From positions 1 to 57,544 of the forward strand of contig JAIXOU010000112.1 of assembly GCA_027486585.1 (NCBI GenBank): 57,544 nt of DNA. Direction: 5' to 3'. The DNA is from Verrucomicrobiaceae bacterium (GTDB lineage Bacteria; Verrucomicrobiota; Verrucomicrobiia; Verrucomicrobiales; Verrucomicrobiaceae). Below are positions 40,181 through 48,479 of this stretch, piece after piece; position 1 is the stretch's first letter, and each line of letters starts with the position of its first letter. A model generated the notes under the pieces. That model was given only the letters and a program-made list of their open reading frames with translations, was not told where the DNA came from and made no database searches. A program made the translations under genes and the position numbers.

Positions 40181-41938
40181 ATGAGCGATAACGAAGTGAC
40201 TTCTGCTGATACACCCGCACCGAAACCGTCGGTCGCGGTGGACCTTTCCGATTTTAAAATGATGCCCGGCTGGGTTTCCGGCATCGGCAGCGCACCAGCG
40301 AACCTAAGCCGCTTTGAAGAGCGTGAAGATCGTGGACCACGCCGTGATGGCGATCGCCGTGGCGGACCTCCTGGCCGTGGTGCCGGAGGAGGCCAAGGCC
40401 GTGACCGCGGAGACTCGCGTCCACCACGCCGTGATGGACCTCCAGGTCAAGGCGGCGGCCCGCGCCGTGATGGGCCCCCAGGACAAAGTGGCGGACCGCG
40501 CCGTGATGGCGGTGATCGCAATGGTCCACGCAGATTCAGTGATCGTGACGGCCCACGTCAGCCGCAGCGTGACTGGGTGGAAATCCCACGCGACGTCCAA
40601 GTCGTCATCGAGCCGGAAGACAAATCCGCCGAAGCTCTGGCCAATCACATTCGCAACAGCGGCCACGCTTTCAGCATGTTTGATGCGGCACGTCTCGTCC
40701 TCGCAGAGGGAGATCGCTTCCAGGCACGCTACACCTGTGCCTCAGAGCGCACCTCGGGCTTGTTCGTGACGCCAGCTGATGGCGGTCTCTTTTTAACTCG
40801 TGATGAGGCCACCCAGCACGTGCTGCGTAGCGCTGCATTGGAAACCTACTACCGTACGGAAGAGATCGAACTCGAAGAACCCAAGGGTGACTTCAAAAGT
40901 GTCGGAGTCTGCGGCATGAGCGGAGAACTCATCGCCCCACCGAGCCATCACAGCTTCCAGACAGCCATCATCCGCCTGCACCGTGAGCGCTTTTCCAACA
41001 TGCCGCTGGAGGATTACAAGCGCCGCGTGCGTGTTGAGTCTGATCCAGAACTCGTCACCAAATGGAAAGAGCAGCAGAAAAAAGGCATGCGCTGGATCTG
41101 GCTCAAAGATCAGCCTGCGGAAGGTGCCGAGCCTACCAAATTAAGCACGCGGGCAGAAATGGAGTCCCACTTCCGCCGTATGCATGGTGAAGATGCCGTC
41201 CGCGAAGTGCGTGAGGCCATTGTTCATGGCAATGTCGATAAACAAAAGCTTTCTCACGTCCTCTTCATCCTCCTCCGCGGAGCCGTGGACACAGCGCGGA
41301 AGCACCTCTTCGAGATGTCCCAAAAACTCGGCGGAGGTTTCGAGCGCCGCAGCCTGAAGCTGTTCAAGCGCCGCGCAGGAAAGCTTTTCGTCTGCCGAGT
41401 CAAACCCAAAGCCATCGACCCAGGCGTCGTCTTTTCGACTCGTGTATCAAACATTGTGGAAGTACTTAAAGGCAAGTCTGGCATCATGCTGCATGACTTG
41501 GTCGAAGCCATCTGCCCATCTAATGTCGTAGCCGAACCTGTCGAAGGCGAAGCCCAAGCTTCCAAAGTCCCCGCAGCCCCAACTGAAGAACAAATCTCCG
41601 TGATCAAAGACATTCGTTGGCTCGCCAATGAAGGTTATGTCATCGAATACAGTGACGGCATGGTCTTCCTCGGTGTCCAAGGTGAAGTACAGCCAGCCAA
41701 AGCTCCTAAAGCAGCCTCAAAAGCTGAGTCCCTCGAAACTTTAGAAGTCAAGGCTGAGGAAACGAATACTCCTACTGACCCAGAGGAAACGATTGAGACT
41801 CCTGAATCTTCAGGAACAGAAAATTCAAGCCAAGAAGTAGAGCCTGATCCTTCTCTAATAGCTGAGGTTGATGCTATGGCTGAATCCGGTCAAAAAGCCG
41901 AAGACCCAGCAGATATCGCCGAGACAAAGGAAGATTAG
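40181..41938 (+). CDS. RG-rich disordered protein of unknown function
   Basis: This 585-residue protein starts MSDNEVTSADTPAPKPS; earlier in-frame ATGs at 40055 and 40148 overlap the murJ 5' region and add less natural sequence. Residues about 45-130 are a disordered Arg/Gly/Pro stretch built from RRDG and GPPGQ units, typical of nucleic-acid-binding RGG-type tails. The middle (about 130-470) is alpha/beta with the phrases DKSAEALANHIRNSGHAFSMFDAARLVL, HHSFQTAIIRLHRERFSNMPLE and MRWIWLKDQP. It includes VFSTRVSNIVEVLKGKSG, which shows no clear family. The C-terminus is acidic. I recall similar conserved hypothetical proteins in Verrucomicrobiota only. An RNA-binding role is inferred. Confidence 0.8.
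   Translation: MSDNEVTSADTPAPKPSVAVDLSDFKMMPGWVSGIGSAPANLSRFEEREDRGPRRDGDRRGGPPGRGAGGGQGRDRGDSRPPRRDGPPGQGGGPRRDGPPGQSGGPRRDGGDRNGPRRFSDRDGPRQPQRDWVEIPRDVQVVIEPEDKSAEALANHIRNSGHAFSMFDAARLVLAEGDRFQARYTCASERTSGLFVTPADGGLFLTRDEATQHVLRSAALETYYRTEEIELEEPKGDFKSVGVCGMSGELIAPPSHHSFQTAIIRLHRERFSNMPLEDYKRRVRVESDPELVTKWKEQQKKGMRWIWLKDQPAEGAEPTKLSTRAEMESHFRRMHGEDAVREVREAIVHGNVDKQKLSHVLFILLRGAVDTARKHLFEMSQKLGGGFERRSLKLFKRRAGKLFVCRVKPKAIDPGVVFSTRVSNIVEVLKGKSGIMLHDLVEAICPSNVVAEPVEGEAQASKVPAAPTEEQISVIKDIRWLANEGYVIEYSDGMVFLGVQGEVQPAKAPKAASKAESLETLEVKAEETNTPTDPEETIETPESSGTENSSQEVEPDPSLIAEVDAMAESGQKAEDPADIAETKED
40427..40498. repeat. 36-base tandem repeat within the RG-rich gene
   Basis: Two successive 36-base units, each beginning CGCCGTGATGG (40427-40462 and 40463-40498), plus a partial third, encode the twelve-residue RRDGPPGQ-type unit (RRDG-PPGQ-GGGP). 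The copies differ at a few bases, so the array has diverged since duplication. Confidence 0.75.
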
Positions 41939-42397
41939 TCAGAATCAAGATTCTACATTCTGGGCAAAGGCAATTCCACAACCGACGATGGGAGTCACTC
42001 GATCGTAGATTGAGCATGCTTGGCGAGGGAAAATCATGCATGCATGAAAACATCATCCCCAGCCTTCCCTGACTTTCTTTGAAGGCACACACACCACCTA
42101 GCCTCCGACACCATACTCCAGGCACGGATCTCGGCCATTGGGATAGGGAGCGTCTTCCTCCCGTTTCTCTGCCGCTCAGCCTACCCACACTGCTGGTAAG
42201 TACGTCATTCCAGAGGTCCCACTTCTGATTCCTTCATAGAGCTAGAGAACGCTAGGTTTATCCCGAGTCAGAGTCTTACGAGCCAACGCTCTCAAAATCA
42301 TGCCATTATGGCGCATTTACAGGATACTAGAAAAATACCAATTTACATAAATATTATATAAACCATATTATTTAACATTCCCCTTCACGAGGCAAGG
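41939..42397. other. Intergenic region before the methyltransferase gene
   Basis: These 459 bases have no gene that I can support: frames are short and compositionally odd. The last 100 bases are AT-rich and hold a promoter (42342-42371). No terminator with a T-run is visible after the RG-rich gene. I see no recognisable remnant of a mobile element. Confidence 0.6.
42342..42371 (+). promoter_or_regulatory. Candidate sigma-70 promoter for the methyltransferase gene
   Basis: TTTACA (42342-42347) and TATTAT (42366-42371) are 5-of-6 matches to -35 and -10, spaced by 18 bases in a very AT-rich stretch. The expected start site near 42378 leaves a 20-base leader before the ATG at 42398, which contains an AGGCAAGG purine run that could act as a weak ribosome site. 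Confidence 0.5.
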
Positions 42398-43228
42398 ATG
42401 TCTCTTTATATCACACCGACTACTTCTGTTATGAATTCTAGCTCCACTCTTGTCGAACGCGTCGAACGCGAGCGCTACTCTCATACCGTGAAAGATGTGA
42501 TGGCAGAACACAACAAGCTCAAAGGCCGCTTCCCGCACAATGACACTTATCCGTCCACCGTCAGGCTGAGTGATCTTTATCAGGACTACATGCGAAATCT
42601 CGACGGCCTGACAATTCTAGATTATGGCTGCGGACGTGGTGATATGGCTCTGCAATATCTGAATAACGGAGCAACCAAGATCCATGGGATCGACATTTCG
42701 GATGTCTATGTAGCCCACGCAGACGAGCAGGCACGGAAGCACGGCTTTTCTCCAGATCGCTTTGACTTTCAAGTCATGGATGCCCATAAACTGAGCTTCC
42801 CTGACAATAGTTTTGATATCGTAGCAGGATGGAGCATTTTACATCACCTCGATGCGGAAACGGCCATGAATGAAGTTTACCGTGTGCTTAAACCCGGTGG
42901 ACGCGTGCTGTTCTGGGAGCCTCTGGCAGACCATCCAATGCTGAAAGTTTTCCGCTGGTTGACTCCCCAAGCGCGCACTGTGGATGAGGCCCCATTCACT
43001 GGCACAGCCTTGAAACGTATCGTGGAGCAAAACAACTGGCGTTCTGAATTGGCCTACTGTGGTCTCATTGAAGGACCTGTGGCTATGCTGACATCCGTGC
43101 TAATTCCAAATCATCCAGATAATTTCCTTCTTCGAATCGCTGATAAAATCGAACGCTGGACGCATGAGAAAAAAATCCTCACTTCGTGGAATCAACGAGT
43201 GCTTTTCAACTTGGTCAAGCAAGTCTGA
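42398..43228 (+). CDS. Class I SAM-dependent methyltransferase
   Basis: This 276-residue Methyltransf_11-type protein has motif I LDYGCGRGD at residues 74-82, the acidic motif II IHGIDISDVYV, DAHKLSFPDNSFDIVAGWSILHHLD and the post-motif RVLKPGGRVLFWEP. The C-terminal extension (LLRIADKIERW and later NQRVLFNLVKQV) is helical. The substrate cannot be inferred; small-molecule, quinone or lipid acceptors are possible. The gene has its own AT-rich promoter and stands alone. A second in-frame ATG at 42431 is possible but the first is nearer the promoter. Confidence 0.9.
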   Translation: MSLYITPTTSVMNSSSTLVERVERERYSHTVKDVMAEHNKLKGRFPHNDTYPSTVRLSDLYQDYMRNLDGLTILDYGCGRGDMALQYLNNGATKIHGIDISDVYVAHADEQARKHGFSPDRFDFQVMDAHKLSFPDNSFDIVAGWSILHHLDAETAMNEVYRVLKPGGRVLFWEPLADHPMLKVFRWLTPQARTVDEAPFTGTALKRIVEQNNWRSELAYCGLIEGPVAMLTSVLIPNHPDNFLLRIADKIERWTHEKKILTSWNQRVLFNLVKQV

Positions 43229-43581
43229 TCAAACAGAAAACACGAAACCTGGCATCTTTTTTGCCGCGTTTCTAACCTACTTCCCGACTTGAGCAAAATC
43301 TGCCTCAGGCACGAGCATCCGCCATCTATAGATGCATGAGTTGCTCACGGACAGTGGTTTGCGAGGTGCTAAGCACAAGTGACTTCATCAGGCACTTCAA
43401 GGGGCCGTTTTCCCAACCGCAGAGCCAACGCAAGTTCGTTTCGGATTTCAGGCGGTCAATAATCGAGCAGCAGTTTCATCGTTGAGTCGTCGGTCGCAAT
43501 TCAATGAAGGTTAATGGATGCAAGCAAGGTCTGAAGAAAGAATAAGTATATACAGTGCCCCATCGAAGCTACCCATTCATC
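43229..43581. other. Intergenic region before the cystatin-sialidase gene
   Basis: This 353-base stretch contains no supported gene. Just after the methyltransferase stop, GAAAC..GGCA (43244-43254) can pair with TGCC..GTTTC (43262-43272), a 9-base-pair stem with an internal loop whose T-run is in the loop, so it is not a standard terminator. A weak -10-like TATATA (43547-43552) precedes the next gene. The rest shows no pattern that I recognise. Confidence 0.5.
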
Positions 43582-44901
43582 ATGAAGCCAACCCTTCTCC
43601 TCACCCTCCTTACGCTCGCCATCGTTCCTATCTCGCATGGTCAGCAACCGCCGCTCGTTGGCGGATTCAGCCAAACGGCGACCACCGATGCCGAAGTGCT
43701 CAAGGCAGCGCAATTTGCCGTCAAAGCCCACGATGTGAAACTCACGCTGCAAAGCGTCAATGCCGCCGAGCAGCAGGTCGTCGCAGGCATCAACTACAAG
43801 CTCCGGCTGACCACTTCCGACGGTCGCAAGGCCGATGCCGTCGTCTGGCGCAAGCTTGATGGCAGCCACAAACTCACCTCCTGGCAATCGATCTCTGTCG
43901 ATCCCGCGATCCTCAAAACCGAATACATCTACAACACTGGCCCTTACCCACAGATCCACGCCACCACGATCGTCGAAACGCCCACGGGGCTTGTTTCTGC
44001 TTGGTTTGGCGGCACCGCCGAAAGGAATCCTGATGTGTGCATCTGGGTGTCGCGTCAGCTTCCCGATGGCAAATGGACCGAGGGCGTCGAAACGGCCAAT
44101 GGTGTGCAAGCAGATGGCTCGCGGCATCCCACATGGAATCCTGTGCTGTTTCAGCCAAAAGATTCGCCGCTGATGCTCTTCTACAAGGTCGGCCCATCGC
44201 CAAGCACCTGGTGGGGTGAACTCAAAACCTCGACCAATGGGGGCAAAACATGGTCAGCAGCTCAAAAGCTGCCAAAAGGCATCTTTGGCCCCATCAAGAA
44301 CAAGCCCGTGCAACTCGCGAATGGCGATATCCTTTGCCCGACAAGCAACGAGACCGACACCAAGCCAAGCGCCTGGGCCATCTACTTCGAGCGCACCGCC
44401 GATCTCGGCAAAACCTGGACGCGCACGGAGCTGTTGCACGATGGTTTGAAAATCGGAGCCATCCAGCCTAGTATTCTTTTTCTCGGTGGCGATAAACTCC
44501 AAGCCGTGGGCCGCACGAAACAGGGTAAAGTCTTCCACATCACCTCCGACGATGCCGGCAAGACCTGGGGCGAGATTTCACTCACCGAACTGCCAAACCC
44601 GAACTCCGGCACCGACGCCGTCACGCTTGCCGATGGTCGTCATCTGCTCATCTACAACCACACCGCCAAAGGTCGCAGCCCGCTGAACCTCGCCGTGAGC
44701 AAGGATGGCAAGACCTGGGAAGCTGCCTTGATGCTTGAGGACGCGCCAAAAAAAGAATTTAGCTATCCCGCTATCATTCAAACCAAGGACGGCCTCATAC
44801 ACATCACCTACACTTGGCAGCGCCAGAAGGTGAAACATGTCGTGCTTGATCCTGCGAAACTTATGACAAAGCCCATTCTCGGTAGTCAGTGGCCGCAGTA
44901 G
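43582..44901 (+). CDS. Secreted sialidase-like protein with N-terminal cystatin-like domain
   Basis: This 439-residue protein has a signal peptide (MKPTLLLTLLTLAIVPISHG). Residues about 21-103 carry the three cystatin landmarks in order: LVGG (25-28), QVVAG (65-69) and a late KLTSW (97-101). Residues about 110-439 form a six-bladed beta-propeller of the sialidase superfamily with four Asp-box motifs (near 217, 273, 322 and 373: STNGGKTW, ADLGKTW, SDDAGKTW, SKDGKTW). HATTIVETPTGLVSAWFGGTAE and SRHPTWNPVLF are typical of the exo-sialidase/BNR group. It is expected to cleave or bind glycans outside the cell. The start at 43582 gives a clean signal; a GTG at 43555 is weaker. Confidence 0.88.
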   Translation: MKPTLLLTLLTLAIVPISHGQQPPLVGGFSQTATTDAEVLKAAQFAVKAHDVKLTLQSVNAAEQQVVAGINYKLRLTTSDGRKADAVVWRKLDGSHKLTSWQSISVDPAILKTEYIYNTGPYPQIHATTIVETPTGLVSAWFGGTAERNPDVCIWVSRQLPDGKWTEGVETANGVQADGSRHPTWNPVLFQPKDSPLMLFYKVGPSPSTWWGELKTSTNGGKTWSAAQKLPKGIFGPIKNKPVQLANGDILCPTSNETDTKPSAWAIYFERTADLGKTWTRTELLHDGLKIGAIQPSILFLGGDKLQAVGRTKQGKVFHITSDDAGKTWGEISLTELPNPNSGTDAVTLADGRHLLIYNHTAKGRSPLNLAVSKDGKTWEAALMLEDAPKKEFSYPAIIQTKDGLIHITYTWQRQKVKHVVLDPAKLMTKPILGSQWPQ

Positions 44902-44915
44902 CGTCGATTGAAGTG

Positions 44916-44958
44916 GCGATTGAATTCGAATCACCCAAACTGATTCGATTTCAATCGC
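44916..44958. repeat. Strong inverted repeat after the sialidase gene
   Basis: The 18-base arms at 44916-44933 and 44941-44958 are complementary at 17 of 18 positions, with a 7-base loop (CCCAAAC). No T-run follows, so a factor-independent terminator is not certain. It may stabilise the upstream message 3' end or be a dispersed repeat. It sits exactly between the sialidase stop (44901) and the broken hydrolase gene. Confidence 0.75.
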
Positions 44959-44964
44959 ATCTAC

Positions 44965-45587
44965 GACTCAAGAATACGCTCTCCATCCTTCTCCTGCTAG
45001 CATGTCTCACTTTGCAATTGCACGCTCAAGAAATGCCCGCAGAGACCTTTGAGGTCGCCGGACACTCCGCCTACGTGCGCGGCTCGCCAGCCAGCACGGC
45101 GAAGTTCACGCTGTTTTAAAACGAGATGATCAAGCGTGGCTATTCCCCGAAGCCGATCCTGCTCGGCCAAAGTCGAGGCGGCATGATGACTCTGGCGTGG
45201 GCATTTCGAAATCCCGATAAGGTGAAGGTCTGGGTTGGAATCTACCCCGTCTGCAATCTCGCGAGTTGGCCGCTCCAGCCCGCCGAGGCCTCGACACTAG
45301 CCGACTACGGCATGAAGAAGGAGGAACTCGTCGCCAAACTCAGTGAGTTCAATCCTATCGACAATCTCGCCGGACTCGCGGCAAACAAGGTTCCCATATT
45401 CGCCGTCCATGGCGATAGCGATGTGGTGGTGCCGTATGATTTGAACACGCAGACCCTCAAGGAGCGCTATCAGGCTGCAGGAGGCTCTTTCAACGTGAAG
45501 ATGGTCCACTCTGAAGGTCATAAGGTTGGCCCTTCATTCTTCAAATGCCGAGAGCTGGTCGATTTTGTCCTGAAACACGCTAAATAA
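44965..45587 (+). pseudogene. Broken alpha/beta hydrolase with premature stop and internal loss
   Basis: One reading frame runs from a signal-peptide-like segment (LKNTLSILLLLACLTLQLHAQ, about 44967-45029) through TFEVAGHSAYVRGSPASTAKFTLF to a TAA at 45117-45119. It then resumes in the same frame with NEM, followed by IKRGYSPKPILLGQSRGGMMTLAW to 45587. In relatives I know, TLFY continues into xEM, so TAC to TAA is the likely change. The normal N-terminal part of about 50-60 residues between FEVAGH and RGSPAS appears missing. The nucleophile elbow GQSRGG, a late acidic residue (HGDSDVVVP) and a histidine (HSEGHK) survive. No clear ATG starts the signal segment. A shortened protein from ATG 45126 is possible but lacks the core strands. 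Confidence 0.75.
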
Positions 45588-45596
45588 CATAGCCCC

Positions 45597-46040
45597 ATGA
45601 AAACACTGCTCGCCACCCTCTCACTTCTTTTCGCTTTCCAAGTACACGCTGAGGATCATCCGAGTCTCGCAGCAGTCCAAGCGGCTGATAAAGCCCGCAT
45701 CGCAGCAATGCAATCCGGCGACCGAGAAAAGCTCGACGCGATCTTCTCCGTCGATCTTCGCTACGCGCACTCGAACGGCATCGTGGACACGAAAACGTCA
45801 TTTATTGATATTCTTAGCGCCGGGAAGACGAAGTATGTCGGCTATGACTACGAGGAGCAAAACTTCACCTTCCCCGCGCCAGGCATCGCGCTGATGACGG
45901 GGCATGCGCATATCAAAGCGGAGGCGGACGGTAAGGTGATGGATGCGGTGCTGAGCTTCCTAGCTGTGTGGCGCGAGGAAAAAGGCCAGTGGCGCTTTTT
46001 GGCGTGGCAGTCGTGCAAACTACCGCCGGCGACGAAGTAG
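45597..46040 (+). CDS. Secreted NTF2-like (DUF4440/SnoaL) protein
   Basis: This 147-residue protein has a signal peptide (MKTLLATLSLLFAFQVHA, cleavage near residue 18). The mature part is one NTF2-like domain (VQAADKARIAAMQSGDREKLDAIFSVDLRYAHSNG ... WREEKGQWRFLAWQSCKL). The pattern of an N-terminal helix, a cone of strands and the final tryptophan-rich strand fits DUF4440. Members bind or process small molecules, and many are inactive binding folds. It begins 9 bases after the broken hydrolase frame. A similar but distinct protein lies at 55950. Confidence 0.87.
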   Translation: MKTLLATLSLLFAFQVHAEDHPSLAAVQAADKARIAAMQSGDREKLDAIFSVDLRYAHSNGIVDTKTSFIDILSAGKTKYVGYDYEEQNFTFPAPGIALMTGHAHIKAEADGKVMDAVLSFLAVWREEKGQWRFLAWQSCKLPPATK

Positions 46041-46055
46041 CTTCAACCTAAAACC

Positions 46056-46196
46056 AATTTCATGTTTCAAGTTCACGGTTTTCAAGCCCTGAAACCCAAA
46101 GCCTTGCGACCGAAGTGTTCCACATTTTTTTGAGGGTCATGCCTGGTAACAGCCTGATTCAGAAAACTTTGAACGTGAATCCTGAAACTTGAATTT
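46056..46196. repeat. Imperfect long-range inverted repeat upstream of the VWA operon
   Basis: AATTTCATGTTTCAAGTTCA and GGTTTTC (46056-46083) are roughly complementary to GAAAACTTTGAACGTGAATCC and TGAAACTTGAATTT (46162-46196), the latter two segments being contiguous. Several short indels interrupt the pairing. The arms belong to the GAAAC/GTTTC-type intergenic filler found in related genomes. It lies in the 275-base gap before the VWA gene at 46316, which contains no other feature that I can name. Confidence 0.45.
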
Positions 46197-46315
46197 AGCT
46201 TAAAGTGTCACTCGAAGACGAACGCCCGAGCACCCTCGATTACTGATCGAAACCGCAGGTAAATCAGAGGCTAGAAAACCAGCGCCGAAGCCGTTTACAT
46301 GGGTCCAGATAACGA

Positions 46316-47317
46316 ATGATTTCCCTGATTGTCGGCCTTTTTGTCCTTTTACTTGTCTCGCTTGCCGAGTGGATGCATGGGCGGCGCATTCGTGTGACGG
46401 CGCGGCTGGCGTTTGGGCCGCAAGGCGTGAAGGCGTGGACGAAGGTGGTGCCTTGTCTACGAGTCGCGAGTCTGACGGCGTTTGCCTGGGGCGTGACGAC
46501 CTTATGGATGCTGAAGCTCGAAGCGCCGGATGATGCATCGGCGAAGGAGCGCCATGACGCGGAGGCGACGCGTTTGGTGTTCGTCGCTGATTTGTCGCCG
46601 AGCATGTTTTTGGCAGATGCAGGGCCGGATGGCACGCTATCACGTCATGCGCGGATGCGGGAGGTGGTGGAGGGCATTCTTCAGCGAGTGAGTGGGAATC
46701 TGCGTTTTGGCGTGATCGGGTTTTATACGGATTCCTTGCCGGTGGTGATGGAGGCGCGTGATCCTGAACTCGTGCGCAATGTGTTCAATGGCTTGCCGCT
46801 CACCTATGCGATGCCGGTCGGCCAAACCGATCTCGGCACGGCGATCAATCGCACCTTGGAAATCGTGGAGGGCTTTCCGAAGAGCAGCACGCGCATGATC
46901 ATCCTTACGGACGGCGATTCCATTCCGCTCGCGCCAATCAATCCTCGTCCGGCCTCCGTGCGCGAGGTGCTCGTGCTCGGTGTCGGCAATCCGAAGAAGG
47001 GCAGCTTCATCGACGGTCATCAATCGCGGCAGGAAGCGGACACGCTGCAACGCGTGGCCATATCTTTGCTCAGCGCGTATCACAATGTGAACGAGAAGCA
47101 TCTCGACACCGCCGCGCTCGGCGATCTGGTGGTGCCGCTCGCGCTGCCGCACACCGGGCTCACACTCGCGCAGTGGGCGGTGCTCGCGATGGTGCTCGGC
47201 GCGATCATCAATGCGCTGATTCCCGTCGCGCTCGAATACTTTGGCACCGATTGGAAGGTTCGCACGGCGGCAGTAAAACCCGTGACTTTGAAGAAAAAGG
47301 AGGCGCTGGCACGATGA
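46316..47317 (+). CDS. VWA-domain membrane protein (BatA/BatB-like), first gene of the MoxR locus
   Basis: This 333-residue protein has N-terminal hydrophobic segments (about 2-18 and 51-66), a VWA domain with an intact MIDAS (VADLSPS; D92, S94, S96), the MIDAS threonine in QTDLGTAI and an acidic loop in IILTDGD, and a C-terminal membrane helix (about 282-305). This topology is like BatA/BatB, with the VWA facing the periplasm. It overlaps the next gene by an ATGA. It differs from the other Bat-like VWA (at 54810) in lacking the RQGDAFGLTIF segment, suggesting separate partners. Confidence 0.85.
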   Translation: MISLIVGLFVLLLVSLAEWMHGRRIRVTARLAFGPQGVKAWTKVVPCLRVASLTAFAWGVTTLWMLKLEAPDDASAKERHDAEATRLVFVADLSPSMFLADAGPDGTLSRHARMREVVEGILQRVSGNLRFGVIGFYTDSLPVVMEARDPELVRNVFNGLPLTYAMPVGQTDLGTAINRTLEIVEGFPKSSTRMIILTDGDSIPLAPINPRPASVREVLVLGVGNPKKGSFIDGHQSRQEADTLQRVAISLLSAYHNVNEKHLDTAALGDLVVPLALPHTGLTLAQWAVLAMVLGAIINALIPVALEYFGTDWKVRTAAVKPVTLKKKEALAR

Positions 47318-47868
47318 GGAAGTTCTTCACCTTGCTCTGGCTGCTGTGTCCCGTGGCGGCGGTGTATTATCACTTCAACGAGGGCCAAAACGAACTGGCT
47401 CGCATCCAGGCGCGCAAGCACGTCGAGCAGATCCGCGAACTCGAGCATGCCAAGGAGCCGGACTGGGCAACGATCATCGAGGAGTATGACAAACTCAGCG
47501 CCGAACTGCCAAAGACCGAAGCGCCGCTCGTGCGTCATCAGATTCGATTGGCGAAATCGAAGGCACAGTTGGAGCTGCTGGATGTTGCGGGCAGCATCGA
47601 AGAACTGACCGATCTATTGCGTGAGGCGGCACAAACGCATGGCGAGGACGCGAAGATCACCCGCGCCACGCGTGAGATGCTCGGCAAGGCGCACTACTAC
47701 GCGACCTATCTCTTGAAGACGAACGGTGCCGCCGAAGAAGAATGGCGGCCCTTTGCCGAGCGCACGCGTCAGATCTTCCGTTTCCTCGCTGAGCATCAGG
47801 AGGCCGGCGCGCTGGAGAAGTATGAAGAGCGCGTCGCAACGGAGTTTGCAAAGACGACCAACCAATGA
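47314..47868 (+). CDS. Membrane-anchored helical protein of the Bat-like locus
   Basis: This 184-residue protein starts in an ATGA overlap (MRKFFTLLWLLCPVAAVYYHF), preceded by an AAGGAGG Shine-Dalgarno sequence at about 47299, unusual for this window. One N-terminal membrane anchor (3-19) is followed by long charged helices (RKHVEQIRELEHAKEPDW ... IEELTDLLREAAQTHG), like the TPR-style BatC/BatE partners but without clear repeats. It overlaps the following proline-rich gene by an ATGA. Function unknown. Confidence 0.78.
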   Translation: MRKFFTLLWLLCPVAAVYYHFNEGQNELARIQARKHVEQIRELEHAKEPDWATIIEEYDKLSAELPKTEAPLVRHQIRLAKSKAQLELLDVAGSIEELTDLLREAAQTHGEDAKITRATREMLGKAHYYATYLLKTNGAAEEEWRPFAERTRQIFRFLAEHQEAGALEKYEERVATEFAKTTNQ

Positions 47869-48473
47869 AGACGCCCACCCTCATCATCCTTTCATTACTT
47901 ATCACACGCCACGTGCATGCCCAGCAGCAACCATCTGCTGATGCCATCAACGGTGTCAAAGGCGTGAAGCAGGAAGCCGTGCAGAGCATTAAAAAGATCG
48001 CGCCGCCAACGGTCGTGCCCGTGACACCACCGCCACCCACGGGTGTCACCCAGCCTGTTCCGCCGCCTCCGCCAGCTGCGCAAGCCATGAACAAGGTCGA
48101 AGGCGTGAAGCCGCCTCCACCTCCTCCGCCACCACAAGCCGTGAACAAGGTCGATGGCATTCAAGCAACGCCACCGAACACCGTCAAAGGCGTGCCACCT
48201 CCGCCCGCAGCCGCCATCAGCACCATCCGCGCAGTGCAAGGTGTGCAGGGAATCATCGCACCGAAGCAGCTCAATCTCGAAGCCGCGCTCGTCCTCAAAG
48301 AAGATGCCAAAGGCACTCCCGCCACGCCCGGAGCCGAAGGTGGCAAAGGCAAAGCGGCGGCGGCTGCATTGCTGAACGGCCCCAAGGGACTCGTGCCTGC
48401 GCCACCGGTTCCAAATGGTGATGGTCGCGGCGCTCTCCAGGAGTTCGAGAAACTCGACAAGCCAGGATCATAG
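47865..48473 (+). CDS. Secreted proline-rich repeat protein
   Basis: This 202-residue protein has a short signal peptide (MKTPTLIILSLLITRHVHAQ). It then repeats a motif of the form A-x-N-K-V-[DE]-G-[VI], seen as DAINGVKGVK, AMNKVEGVK, AVNKVDGIQ and NTVKGV, separated by runs of proline (PPPPP, PPPPPPPP, PPPP). The last third is less repetitive, with APKQLNLEAALVLKED. Such a protein could span the periplasm or bind partners by its proline runs. It lies in the middle of the MoxR/VWA locus and overlaps the preceding gene by 4 bases. I know of no family. Confidence 0.75.
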   Translation: MKTPTLIILSLLITRHVHAQQQPSADAINGVKGVKQEAVQSIKKIAPPTVVPVTPPPPTGVTQPVPPPPPAAQAMNKVEGVKPPPPPPPPQAVNKVDGIQATPPNTVKGVPPPPAAAISTIRAVQGVQGIIAPKQLNLEAALVLKEDAKGTPATPGAEGGKGKAAAAALLNGPKGLVPAPPVPNGDGRGALQEFEKLDKPGS

Positions 48474-48479
48474 CAAGAT

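Noticed and set aside
43244-43272. Terminator after the methyltransferase gene
   Set aside because: The hairpin has a 2-by-2 internal loop and its T-run is in the loop rather than after the stem.
43501-44127. Minus-strand frame of 208 codons opposite the sialidase gene
   Set aside because: It overlaps the signal peptide and cystatin-like domain of a well-supported gene and shows no motif of its own.
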